From assembly GCF_002802915.1 (NCBI RefSeq), contig NZ_PEBJ01000004.1, positions 105,018 through 169,017 on the forward strand: a stretch of 64,000 nt of DNA. Reading direction: 5' to 3'. Under the pieces are notes generated by a model. That model saw only the letters and a list, made by a program, of their open reading frames with translations, was not told where the DNA came from and did no database searches. This DNA comes from Bifidobacterium felsineum (GTDB taxonomy: Bacteria; Actinomycetota; Actinomycetes; Actinomycetales; Bifidobacteriaceae). This document shows positions 18,418 to 27,400 of the stretch, in pieces. Made by a program: the position numbers and the translations under genes. Every line of letters begins with the position of its first letter. The stretch's first letter is position 1.

Positions 18418-20937
18418 TCAGACCAGCTGCCGCTTGCGCCAGATGATGTGTCCGGCCGCCGCGACAAGCATCGCGAAGCCCAGACCACCGGCACCTGCGA
18501 TCAGCCATTGACGGCCCATGGTGCCACCGGTAAGCGGCAACCGGGAAACTGCCAGAAGCTTGTTGGTGATCTTGCCGGCGTTCACCGTGAATTCCGGATC
18601 AGTGGAAGAATCACCTGCCGGCAGCACCTTGACGTCATAGGTCTGGGCGGACTTGGCATAACCGTTCGGCGCTTTGGTCTCTTCGAGCGTGTATTCGCCC
18701 CACTTGAGGCCGGTGACCTTGAGATTGTCAGGATTGCCGGCAGCGGCATCGTCGGTGCCGTCATCCATCACGGTCTTGCTGTCGAAACCTGCTGCAGCAG
18801 CATCCTTAGCGGTGAGAGTCCATTCGGAGCCAGGCAAAGTCTTGGACTGGTTGCTCTGATCGACCTTCTGCCATTGGATGGCACCCGGCTTGGCGGTGTT
18901 GGTCACTGTGCAGGTGACGTTCGCACCTTGCTGCAGGTTCATGGTCTGCGTGCCGTCTGTACGTTTGGTGACTTTGACAGCATTGCCTTGCTCGTCCACG
19001 CATGACCAATCGCCGGCGGAATATCCGCCGAAGTACTGGTACGTGGAGTTTTCATTAGGCGCCTCGCCCAGGGTGTAGGTTCCGGGGGCAAGCAGGGTCT
19101 TAGCTATGGACTGCTTCGTCACTGTGCTTTCAGTAGTGACATCGCCGGCCGGCACAGCCGATTGGATGCCGTATGTTCCACTGTTCTTCGTCGCGGACAG
19201 CGACCAGTCGGACGGCTTCGCGCCAAATGAACCGGCGTTCGTATTGTCTACGGCCTTCGTAAGCGTCAGGCTTGGCACATTGACCTGAATGACCGGGCGG
19301 TCATAGGCGGCACTTTTCTGCTCACTGACCACAGGATCCTGTCCCTCGACCTGCGTCACTGTTTTGTAGAGAACGTTTGCGGTAGTGGAACCATCGGCGT
19401 TATCCGCATTCGAGTAGAAACCAGGCTTGCCGGAGCTGGTGGTGTTGCCTTCCGCATCGGTGCCTTGGTCGCCAATGCTTGGATATTGGCCGGAATGGTC
19501 GATGAAGTATTGGTACGCCTCGTCAGAAGGCTTGAGTTTGATCGAAACCGTGTAGGTGACGTTTGGACTGAGCACAGTGCCCTGCGGGAAGTTCAATTCC
19601 AGCTGCTTGGTTTGCTGATTATAGGTTGGCTGCATCGTTTGGGCAGCTGCATCCGTCGTCGTCACATCGTCGCCATTTACATCGCGAGCGGAAGCCTCTA
19701 TTGATACGCCTGTGCCGCCAAGATTGTCAGTGCTCACCGCATAGCCGGACAAGGTGTCCTTGATGAGCACATCCTGATACTTCGAATTAGTGATGATATG
19801 TTGGATGATGGCATCAAAGGCATTCGCCAGCTTTGTGGCATCGGTGCCGTCGAAGAAGGTGCCTTTTGGCTCAATCGTATCGGCGAAATCCTTCATCTTC
19901 GTGTTGGCTTCGGAACCCGTGCTCACCGCATATAACACTGCGCCATTGCGCCTGCCCGCGGCGCTGACGGCAGCATTGAAATTGTAATTCTTGTAGTCGT
20001 GATCAGGCAGACCCGTTCCGTAAACATGTTCCACAGGCCTATGATTTTTGCCGTCGTAGTAATCACAATCGCCATATGTAGACTTACCTTCGGCTACCAT
20101 GCCGCAATCCGTATTCATGGAACTGTTGCGGAACGTTGGAGCACCATCGGAGACGAACACAATGTACTTATGTGCACCAGTGCGATTGGTTTGCAGCAGA
20201 TTTGCATTGTCGAGGGCTGCTTCCCAATTCGTACCACCACCATTCTCATAGCTCACGTCCATGGAATCGAATGAGTTAATGACATCCTGAGCCGAGGTGC
20301 TCCATTGGCCACCGCCGAGGTTCTCAATTGTTGATTTGGTGTCGAAATCAACCACAGACATCTGCACCTGCTGATCAACAGGCAATGCAGCATTGTCGAC
20401 AGTCAAGAGTTTCTGAGCCAGAGACGATGCCGCAGCTTTCGCGATATCCCAACGAGAGGGGTTTGCATACGCTTTGCACTCCCACGCCTTTGTAATTTCG
20501 TTATATTCCGAATCGGTGCACGATGACATACTGCCGGAGCTATCCATCACCAGCACCACGTCGGCGGGCTCGCGTTTCTCTTCGGTGCTGGCACGGGAGG
20601 CACCGGTCACGTCCAGGCTCAGCCAGTAAGTGCCGTCATTGTTGTACTTGATGTATTTGCGATGGGCGGGAGCACCGAGATCAGTGTCAGCGGCAGCCTT
20701 CTCGTCAGCGGCTGGACGCAGCGCGGCGGCTTCGGCAGTCTCTTTAGTCTGCTTCTGCGTAAACGAATCACCAGTCTTGACTAACGATTGACCAGCTGCC
20801 TGATTAGCCAAAGCTGGTGAACTCACAGCAGCCAAAACACCTGCCATCGCTACAGCGACAACGATGGCCGCAAGCCGTTTGCCGCCTTTCGCAGCCATGG
20901 CCAAAACAGCGTTAAGCCATTGCGCAATCTTCTTCAT
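18418..20937 (-). CDS. Pilus tip/minor subunit with von Willebrand factor A domain, LPXTG anchored
   Basis: 839 residues from ATG 20937, chosen because GAGGAGAG precedes it. A signal peptide (LAAIVVAVAMAGVLAAVSS, cut near PALANQ) leads to a vWA domain at about residues 110-400, with the metal-site motif DSSGSMSS, a downstream T-N-W-E-A loop and FVSDGAPT. Then come Ig/CnaB-like domains, one with the E-box YTLEETKAPNGYA, and the anchor LPLTGG with a hydrophobic segment and RKRQLV. vWA-bearing subunits sit at the tip of sortase-assembled pili and bind host matrix or mucus. The gene precedes the major pilin by about 160 bp, the normal order, but the assembling sortase is absent, so the protein may only be wall-anchored by the housekeeping sortase. 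Confidence 0.85.
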   Translation of the reverse strand: MKKIAQWLNAVLAMAAKGGKRLAAIVVAVAMAGVLAAVSSPALANQAAGQSLVKTGDSFTQKQTKETAEAAALRPAADEKAAADTDLGAPAHRKYIKYNNDGTYWLSLDVTGASRASTEEKREPADVVLVMDSSGSMSSCTDSEYNEITKAWECKAYANPSRWDIAKAAASSLAQKLLTVDNAALPVDQQVQMSVVDFDTKSTIENLGGGQWSTSAQDVINSFDSMDVSYENGGGTNWEAALDNANLLQTNRTGAHKYIVFVSDGAPTFRNSSMNTDCGMVAEGKSTYGDCDYYDGKNHRPVEHVYGTGLPDHDYKNYNFNAAVSAAGRRNGAVLYAVSTGSEANTKMKDFADTIEPKGTFFDGTDATKLANAFDAIIQHIITNSKYQDVLIKDTLSGYAVSTDNLGGTGVSIEASARDVNGDDVTTTDAAAQTMQPTYNQQTKQLELNFPQGTVLSPNVTYTVSIKLKPSDEAYQYFIDHSGQYPSIGDQGTDAEGNTTSSGKPGFYSNADNADGSTTANVLYKTVTQVEGQDPVVSEQKSAAYDRPVIQVNVPSLTLTKAVDNTNAGSFGAKPSDWSLSATKNSGTYGIQSAVPAGDVTTESTVTKQSIAKTLLAPGTYTLGEAPNENSTYQYFGGYSAGDWSCVDEQGNAVKVTKRTDGTQTMNLQQGANVTCTVTNTAKPGAIQWQKVDQSNQSKTLPGSEWTLTAKDAAAAGFDSKTVMDDGTDDAAAGNPDNLKVTGLKWGEYTLEETKAPNGYAKSAQTYDVKVLPAGDSSTDPEFTVNAGKITNKLLAVSRLPLTGGTMGRQWLIAGAGGLGFAMLVAAAGHIIWRKRQLV

Positions 20938-21231
20938 CGAGCTCTCCTCGCCAAACACGTTCGGCATGTGCTGCGCAGATACATCGCGGCACACTACATG
21001 CCTTTGTGAGCGAGGCTAATTGCGGCTTTGCAATGATGCGTACACCCCAATAGGAGGTATAGATATCCCCCTTGTAATCTATAAAGATTGCAATAAAGCC
21101 GAAGTCATACCCTCGATATTCGAGGATGAATAATATCGAAACTGTCTACATCATGACATCAGGCGGCTTGTAAATTCATTGTTGAGCTTGAATGCACGAT
21201 GGCGATCAGTTGCAGTGCGGCAACAACGATA

Positions 21232-21270
21232 AAGGCCGGAAACCCATGAAATCCATGAGTTTCCGGCCTT
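21232..21270 (-). terminator. Terminator of tRNA-Gly
   Basis: Arms 21232-21248 (AAGGCCGGAAACCCATG) and 21254-21270, 16 of 17 paired, directly after the tRNA 3' end on the minus strand, with a short T run. Confidence 0.8.
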
Positions 21271-21276
21271 ATCAGC

Positions 21277-21350
21277 TGGAGCGGATGACGGGAATCGAAC
21301 CCGCGTAATCAGTTTGGAAGACTGAGGCTCTACCATTGAGCTACATCCGC
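21277..21350 (-). tRNA. tRNA-Gly (anticodon UCC)
   Basis: On the minus strand the acceptor GCGGATG pairs with CATCCGC. The D arm is GCTC-AATGGTA-GAGC. The anticodon stem-loop TCAGT-CTTCCAA-ACTGA carries anticodon TCC. The T arm is CGGG-TTCGATT-CCCG. CCA is encoded at 21277-21279. A diverged copy of the 3' half occurs inside acpS (23573-23615). Confidence 0.95.
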
Positions 21351-21431
21351 GTGTAGGGCGTCGCTTTTGGCGACTTGAGACATTATACACAAATCACCGA
21401 AAGCGGCAAGCCCATGTGAGCAGCGTCTACA

Positions 21432-23387
21432 TCACAGGTGGATGGAGCGGGCCTCGTACGGGGCGAGGTCGGCCTCGAGCGACTCCTTGATCACGGCGTC
21501 GCCCTGCTCATCGGCACCCGGGTTCAGGTGGACGTGCTGCTCGAGTTCGGAGAAGTTGAACAGGCCGACCAGCACAGCGTCATCGACTTTGCGGACCACG
21601 GCGAGCACGGCGTCGTTGAAAGTGTCCCAAGTGGAGACCCAGGCGTCCGGGGCGAAGCAGGGGTCGTGGCGCTCTTCGCGCAGGCCTTCCATGCCCTTGA
21701 ACAGTCGATTCTGGAGCGTGCCGGCCTTCTTGCGCAGTGCGGCCTTGTCCCAATCGAACTTGCTGCGGTGCAAGTTGCGGCTGTCCTCCACGCGATCGGG
21801 ATCATCCTTGTAATCCCAGCCATTGAGCTGACCGATCTCGTCACCGCAGTTGAGCATCGGGAATCCACGCAGGAATGCCATGGTCTGGTGCATCAGCAGG
21901 TCGCGCTTGATGGAGGTCTCGTACAGCGGCTTGTCGTGGGTGATGATGGCCTTTTCGATGCCGGTGAGAGATGCAGTGGTACCGCAGCTGCGGGCGTCGC
22001 GGGTGGCTTCGTCGTAGTTGTAGAGCTCGCCCATCGACCAGCTGCCGGGAACCGCACCCTCGTAGAAGTGGTACAGGAATTCCTTGTGCTTGAGCGGGTC
22101 GATGTCGAGGTAGCGTTCCACATCCTCGTCAAGACCCCAGCCGATGTCGTCATGGCAGCGCAGGTAGTTGACGAACCAGCAGTTGTCGGGCAGGGCGTCG
22201 AACTGGTCAATCTGGTTCTTGAGCAGGCGCACGTCGCGGCTGGCGAGCGCACTCCACAGGTTCACCATGATGGAGACGTTGTAGAGCATGTGGCACTCGG
22301 GGGCTTCTGGGGTGCCGAAGTAGGCGGCGAGCTCCTTGGGGGCCATCACCACTTCGCCCTTCAAGACGACCGCCGGGCAGACGCATTCCAAAATGATGCG
22401 CAGCATGCGCACGATGGTGTGCACCTGCGGCAGGTTACGGCAGTTGGTGCCGAGCTCCTTCCAGATGTACGGCACAGCGTCGATGCGGAAGACCTCCACA
22501 CCGAGGTTGGCGAGATGCATCACGGAGCCCATCATGGCGACGAGCACCTTGGGGTTGCGGTAGTTCAGATCCCACTGGAACGGGTAGAACTGGGTCATGA
22601 CCCACTTGCCCATCTGCTCGTTATAGGTGAAGTTGCCGGGGGCGGTGTTCGGGAAGACCTGCGGCACGTGGGCGTCGTACTCGTCCGGAACCGTGCGGTC
22701 GTCGTAGCAGAAGTAGTAGTCCTGGTACTCCGGGTCACCGGCCTGAGCGGCCTTGGCCCAGCGATGGGTGGAGGCGGTGTGGTTCATCACGAAGTCGATG
22801 CACAGGCTGATGCCGGCGCGGCGCAGCTTCTTGGCGAGCGCGGCGAGGTCCTCATTGGCGCCGAGCTTCGGATCCACGTTGTCGAAGTCCTCGACCGCGT
22901 AGCCGCCATCGTTGTTCGGGTGCGGCATCTGCAGCAGCGGCATCAGGTGAAGATAGGTGAGCTTCTGCTCCTTCAGGTATGGGATCTTGTCAGCGAGTTT
23001 CTTGAGGTCGCCGGCGAAGAGGTCGGTGTACATGGTCATGCCGAACATGTCGCCGCGCTTGTACCATTCGGGATCGGCTTCGCGGGTCTTGTCGAGGCGC
23101 TTCAGGTCGGTCGGGCGGTCGGCGTAGGCGGTGGCCATGGATTCGAGGAGCGCATTGAAGTCTTCGGTGGCGGTTGCGCGCTCGCCATACAGGCTCATGA
23201 AGAGGCTTTCGAGCTCGGCCTTGTGGGCTTCGAGGCGGGAAAGGAAGACCGGGCTTGGGGTGTGGCGCTTCGGCTTGGTTGCAGTCGCACGCTTTGTTGC
23301 CGATCGCGTAGTCGCCTTATCTGATTTTGCAGTCTTGGTCTTGGCTGCGGTGGTTGCTTCTTCTACCGATTGGTTACCCTGAGCCAT
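21432..23387 (-). CDS. Amylosucrase-type GH13 enzyme
   Basis: 651 residues from ATG 23387 (GAAGGAG upstream). The catalytic (beta/alpha)8 barrel has the GH13 set: LCIDFVMNHTAS, VFRIDAVPYIWK (nucleophile Asp), VVLKGEVVMAP (acid/base Glu) and FVNYLRCHDDIGW (third acidic residue). The N-terminal helical region (EAHKAELESLFMSLYGERA), the MYTDLFAGDLKKL start of the barrel and the CHDDIGW form point to the amylosucrase subfamily (GH13_4), which uses sucrose to build alpha-1,4-glucan or hydrolyses it; sucrose hydrolase or isomerase activity cannot be excluded. A Lys/Thr/Ala-rich leader of about 40 residues precedes the domain; there is no signal peptide. Two LacI-type palindromes upstream (23420-23433, 23450-23463) suggest sugar-responsive repression. 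Confidence 0.8.
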   Translation of the reverse strand: MAQGNQSVEEATTAAKTKTAKSDKATTRSATKRATATKPKRHTPSPVFLSRLEAHKAELESLFMSLYGERATATEDFNALLESMATAYADRPTDLKRLDKTREADPEWYKRGDMFGMTMYTDLFAGDLKKLADKIPYLKEQKLTYLHLMPLLQMPHPNNDGGYAVEDFDNVDPKLGANEDLAALAKKLRRAGISLCIDFVMNHTASTHRWAKAAQAGDPEYQDYYFCYDDRTVPDEYDAHVPQVFPNTAPGNFTYNEQMGKWVMTQFYPFQWDLNYRNPKVLVAMMGSVMHLANLGVEVFRIDAVPYIWKELGTNCRNLPQVHTIVRMLRIILECVCPAVVLKGEVVMAPKELAAYFGTPEAPECHMLYNVSIMVNLWSALASRDVRLLKNQIDQFDALPDNCWFVNYLRCHDDIGWGLDEDVERYLDIDPLKHKEFLYHFYEGAVPGSWSMGELYNYDEATRDARSCGTTASLTGIEKAIITHDKPLYETSIKRDLLMHQTMAFLRGFPMLNCGDEIGQLNGWDYKDDPDRVEDSRNLHRSKFDWDKAALRKKAGTLQNRLFKGMEGLREERHDPCFAPDAWVSTWDTFNDAVLAVVRKVDDAVLVGLFNFSELEQHVHLNPGADEQGDAVIKESLEADLAPYEARSIHL

Positions 23388-23419
23388 CGGAAACTCCTTC
23401 GTCCCATTCTTTTGCCCGC

Positions 23420-23463
23420 GTCAACCGTTTGACGTTGATGCCTATAGTATCGAACCGGTTCGA
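23420..23463 (-). promoter_or_regulatory. Two CG-centred palindromes, likely LacI-type operators of the amylosucrase gene
   Basis: TCGAACCGGTTCGA at 23450-23463 is a perfect 14-bp palindrome, and GTCAACCGTTTGAC at 23420-23433 is a 12-of-14 palindrome with the same central CG. They are spaced about three helical turns apart and flank ACTATA, a candidate -10 box on the minus strand. LacI-family sites typically have this form; the regulator is not in the window. Confidence 0.6.
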
Positions 23464-23515
23464 CATCGGCACATGCGACACACCGGGGAATTTCAAGGTT
23501 TCAGCGGCACACGCA

Positions 23516-23941
23516 TCAATCGGAAAGCACGACCACAGCCGAGGCGATCGGGCCATCATGACTTAAGGAAATATGGACGACGGGAATCGAACCCGTGTAA
23601 TTAGTTTGGAAGACCTGCGCGACTTCGCCTGCCAGCATCACATGCGGCACTCCGCGCGAATCATCGAGGATTTCCACTTCACGCCACGGGAAATCATCCA
23701 ACGTAAATGGGTAGGGCTTCTCCCCCAGTGCCTCACACCATGCTTTGAGGAACGCTTCCTTGCCGGCCCACTTGACGGCCAGATGCACGGCCTCGCCATC
23801 GTTTTTCACGCGCGCACGTTCGGCAGCTTGGCGCAGCTCGCGCACGGAGAACAGCGCACGCATGCAGGTGCCCGGCTCGGTGAGCTGCTCGGCGAATGCG
23901 GCGATGTCGACTACGTCGTGACCCAACCCATAAATGCTCAT
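23516..23941 (-). CDS. acpS: Holo-[acyl-carrier-protein] synthase
   Basis: Transfers phosphopantetheine from CoA to the ACP domain, here presumably that of the type I fatty acid synthase encoded upstream. 141 residues: the N-terminal GLGHDVVDIAAF has the metal-binding Asp, KWAGKEAFLKAW has the second acidic residue, and the end HISLSHDGPIASAVVVL is the typical C-terminal strand. The segment QVFQTNYTGSIPVVHIS is encoded by DNA that is a diverged 3' half of tRNA-Gly (23573-23615), in frame. It may represent a repaired C-terminus after an insertion. The ribosome site is weak. A strong hairpin (24212-24253) separates it from fas, so it probably has its own promoter. Confidence 0.9.
   Translation of the reverse strand: MSIYGLGHDVVDIAAFAEQLTEPGTCMRALFSVRELRQAAERARVKNDGEAVHLAVKWAGKEAFLKAWCEALGEKPYPFTLDDFPWREVEILDDSRGVPHVMLAGEVAQVFQTNYTGSIPVVHISLSHDGPIASAVVVLSD
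23573..23615 (-). repeat. tRNA-Gly 3'-half copy within acpS
   Basis: 43 bp aligned to 21281-21323 of the tRNA-Gly gene with six differences, all transitions. It spans the anticodon loop (CTTCCAA), the variable region and the whole T arm (TTCGATTCCCG kept) up to the acceptor 3' strand. It has no 5' half and cannot be a functional tRNA. It is read as part of acpS. Confidence 0.85.
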
Positions 23942-24010
23942 ATCTTTATTGTCTCAGCCAGTTATATCTTTCGTAGGACTAAGCGGCACCTTCGCAGCGA
24001 TATATCGCGT

Positions 24011-24210
24011 ATCTCGGTTACGAGGGGTTGATTTGCGGGTTGCCGGAGGTCTATCTGCGTTACGAGGGGTACCTATCCGAGTAGCGACAGCCCCAAAACG
24101 GCGGAATGACGTTGCAGGAACGCCATTAATACTCGCGATCTCGCGGATTAGGAACCCCTCGTAACGCAGATAGATGTTCCCGAAAGTGGAAATCAACCCC
24201 TTGTAACGCA
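24011..24210. repeat. Nested inverted-repeat element between fas and acpS
   Basis: Inner arms 24051-24075 (CTATCTGCGTTACGAGGGGT then ACCTA) and 24149-24173 match at 24 of 25 positions. Outer arms 24015-24034 (GGTTACGAGGGGTTGATTT in the core) and 24190-24209 match at 18 of 20. The loop holds a smaller pair (GGCG/CGCC, about 24100-24123). All arms share a GTTACGAGGGGT word, so the element is built from one repeated arm in alternating orientation, like the hairpin elements elsewhere in this window. A 115-codon open frame across it on the minus strand looks accidental. Confidence 0.65.
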
Positions 24211-24211
24211 G

Positions 24212-24253
24212 AAAGGGTTGGAGCACACGGAAATCCGTGTGCTCCAACCCTTT
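24212..24253. terminator. Bidirectional terminator-like hairpin after fas
   Basis: Perfect 19-bp arms 24212-24230 and 24235-24253 (AAAGGGTTGGAGCACACGG core) around a 4-base loop, with T runs on both sides. It most likely ends the accC-accD-fas transcript. Confidence 0.8.
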
Positions 24254-24269
24254 TGTGACTCTACTACCC

Positions 24270-24463
24270 CTCAGTCGGCTGCGCCGCCAGCCCCCTGACA
24301 AGGGAAGCCGAGTAAAAAGGTCAGGCTTCGTAGAAGCCGTCGGCGCCGAGACGGGCGTCGGGTTGAGCCGTTAAGCGGGATGCCCAGTGGGCATCCCGTA
24401 GGCGAAGTGAGCGGGGCACACCACAGGTGCCCCGCGAAGGAATCCTGATGGGAGCCGACTGAG
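24270..24463. mobile_element. MITE-like insertion abutting the fas stop, with a duplicated fas tail
   Basis: Terminal inverted repeats CTCAGTCGGCT (24270-24280) and AGCCGACTGAG (24453-24463) bound 194 bp that ends exactly at the fas stop codon. Inside are two hairpins (GGGATGCCC/GGGCATCCC at about 24378-24397; GGGGCAC/GTGCCCC at 24413-24433). At 24321-24365 lies a second fas-like tail reading AQPDARLGADGFYEA-stop, compared with LNPDARLDESGYYEA-stop of fas itself. The repeat ends resemble the CCTCAGTCGGCT... small non-coding insertion elements common in gut bacteria. No transposase is present. Confidence 0.55.
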
Positions 24464-27400
24464 TCAGGCTTCGTAGTAGCCGGACTCATCAAGGCGAGCA
24501 TCAGGATTCAGGAGCATCGCCTTTTCGACTTCATGGTGGTCGTAGCCACGATGGTCCTCGTGGAAGCGACGGTTGTCGATCGGCTCATAGAGCGCGGCGC
24601 GACCCATCATGCCTTCCTCGAGGTGGCGCTGGCCGGCGGCGAGGCGCTCGTTGGCGCGTTCACGCCACTTGGCCAGAGCCTCTTCACCATCGGTCTTGGC
24701 CACGGCGGCCTCGAAGGCACCGGGGTGGACCAGTGCCACGAAGCCGGAGACATGTCCGAAGCCGAGCGAGGTGGCGAGGCCGGCCTTGACCGGGTGGCCA
24801 GCGGTCTCTCGACCGAACTGGTCTTCACCGCCACCGATACGCAGCGGCTTACGCAACCACACCATATGGTCGTCGCGTTGTAGCTTCGGGTCGACGCAGT
24901 CGAGCGACGCGTTCGCCGGAATCACACCGGACTTGAACAACTGAGTCAAGCCGTTGACCTGGAAGATGCAGGCACCGCCCTTGGCGTGGCCGGTGAGCGT
25001 CTTCTGGGAGATGACGAACAGCGGGTTGCCGTCCGTGCGGCCAATGGCATGGGCCAGCGTGTTGTGCAGCTCAGATTCGTTCGGATCGTTGGCGTTCGTG
25101 GAGGTGTCGTGCTTGGAAACCACGGCGATATCGTCCGCGGAAACACCCAGCGCTGCCAGATCATGCACCAGCTTGGACTTGCGTCCGCCGAGGCCTGCAG
25201 CCAAAGCGCCGAGACCTGGAGCCGGGATCGAGGTGTGTGCACCGTCGGCATAGCTGTGGATGAAGCCGACCACAGCTGCTACCGGCAGGCCCAGCTTCAG
25301 CGCGATATCGCCACGGGTCACGAGGATCGTGCCGCCACCCTGGGATTCCAGGAAGCCGCCACGGCGACGGTCATTCGCACGGCTGAAGAAGCGCGCGTCG
25401 ATGCCCTTACCGTACATTTCGGCGGAGTTGGCGGTGGCGTTCATGTTGCCGAAGCCGATCACGGATTCCACACCGATGTCGTCAATCGCACCGGTGACCA
25501 CGAAGTCAGCCTTGCCGAGGGCGATTTTATCAACGCCCTCTTCCAAGGAGACTGCGGCGGTGGCACAGGCGGAAACCGGCTGAATCATGTTGCCGTAGCC
25601 GCCGATGTAGGACTGCATCACGTGCGCGGCCACCACGTTCGGCAGGGCTTCCTGCAGGATGTCGGTCGGAATCTCGTGGTTCAGGAAGCGGTCGAGGTAG
25701 AGCTTGCGCATCGAGGCCATGCCGCCGAAGCCGGTGCCCTGTGTGGATGCGACCAGCGACGGATGGATCGACTGCAGAATCTCGGCCGGGGTGAAGCCTG
25801 CGTTGAGGTAGGCGTCCACCGTAGTGACGATGTTCCACAGTGCGATCTTGTCCACGTCGCCGACCATCGAAGCCGGGATGCCCCAGCGGGTCGGGTCGAA
25901 GCCCTTCGGGAACTGGCCGCCGACCGTGCGGGTCATCGTGGCGCGGCGAGGCACGCGAATCATCGAGCCGGCGTGGCGGGTCACATTCCATTCGCCGGAT
26001 TCGACGTCCGGAGCGATGGTGGTGTGCTTGGCGTCCAACTTGACGTACTCTTCAGCGACTTCGCGGCTCGGCACGGAGAAGGTGACGTCGTGGTCCAGGA
26101 AGACCTCGGCCTCCTCCTCGTCGGCACCATCCTTGTAGTCGTTGCCCATGCCTTCCTCGAACGGACGGATGCCGGAGCGGGCCACAACCTCGTCGTGATA
26201 ACGCTCAGCGATGTCCTCTTCGGGCACCAGATTGCCGTCGGTGTCGTACCAGCCTGGCTTCGGGCTATCCTGCCAAGTCAGCAGGCCCATGTTCCAAGCC
26301 AGTTCGAGGATTGCACCAGCACTCAGGTCGACTTCGCCGTCCGAATGGATGCCCAGCTCGGCTTCGGCACGCGTGCGGCCGGAACCCCACGGACCAAGTT
26401 CACCGATGGACACGATGACGATTTCGTCTTCCGGCTTCGCGGTGACACCCTGCCAGTCGGCAAGGTTGACTGCGGCCTGCTTGGTGACGATTGGCGTAGG
26501 CAGGGCCTTCAATACGGAGCCTGCGGCGCTGTGCTCATCCTTCTCAGAAGATGCAGTGTTGGCGGCAGTCAACTCTTTTTCTGCATCGGCTTGAGCCTCC
26601 GCGCGAAGGGCCTTGATGTCGATGGGCTCGGAGCCGAGGCCACCGGTCAGGTCCACATCGAGCGGCGCCTTGACGGCTTCCGCACGAGATTCCGCGGTGC
26701 ACAGGTCGAGCAGCTTGGCGGCGATCTGAGCAGTGGAATAGGTGTGGATGCCGTGACGTTCCACCACGTTGACCAGTGGATCGTTGCCGCCCATCAGGCC
26801 GGTGCCACGCACCCAGCCGATCTTCGGATGGGCGAAGGTCACGCGGCCGGCCCAAGCATCGCGCTCGGCGCGGGCACGGTTGACCACGGCATCGAAGGCG
26901 GACTTGACTTCGCCGTAGGCACCGTCACCGCCGAAAACGCCGCGGTTCGGGGAGCCGGGCAGCACCACATGCAGCTTGTGCTGCACGTTGGTGTCGGCAC
27001 CGATCTTGGCCAGGCCTGCGATTGCGCGTTCCACGCCCCAGAGCATGAGTCGCGCCTGGGATTCGAACAGGTCGCCGGCGTCCGCCAAGGTGCCGTGCAC
27101 CGGCGGAGCGGCAAATGGGAAGAACAGAGTCGGTTCCCACGCGGGCTTCAGGATGGTCGTGGTGGCACCGGAGGTCTTCTTCTGTTCGTGGCCCACCCAG
27201 TCGACCAGCGCGTCCACATCGCGATAGCTGGAGAGGTTGGCCGGAACCAACCACAGCTTGGCGTTGCCGGTGGCGTGCTCACGGTACGCCTGCTTGGCCC
27301 ATGCCTTGACGGACGGCTTGAAGCTATGAGAGGTTGCCACCACGGTGGCACCGCCGGCAAGCAGGCCTTCCACCACCTGAGCGGCGATGGAGTTCGGGCT

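Noticed and set aside
21438..23324. 628-codon open frame on the plus strand
   Set aside because: Shadow of the GH13 gene, whose catalytic motifs are all on the minus strand.
21277..23615. Integrative element between tRNA-Gly and its partial copy
   Set aside because: The partial copy is on the 5' side of the intact tRNA, there is no integrase, and the enclosed DNA is a core-like GH13 gene.
23954..24301. 115-codon gene on the minus strand
   Set aside because: It lies entirely across inverted arms and a terminator; the composition is not protein-like and there is no ribosome site.
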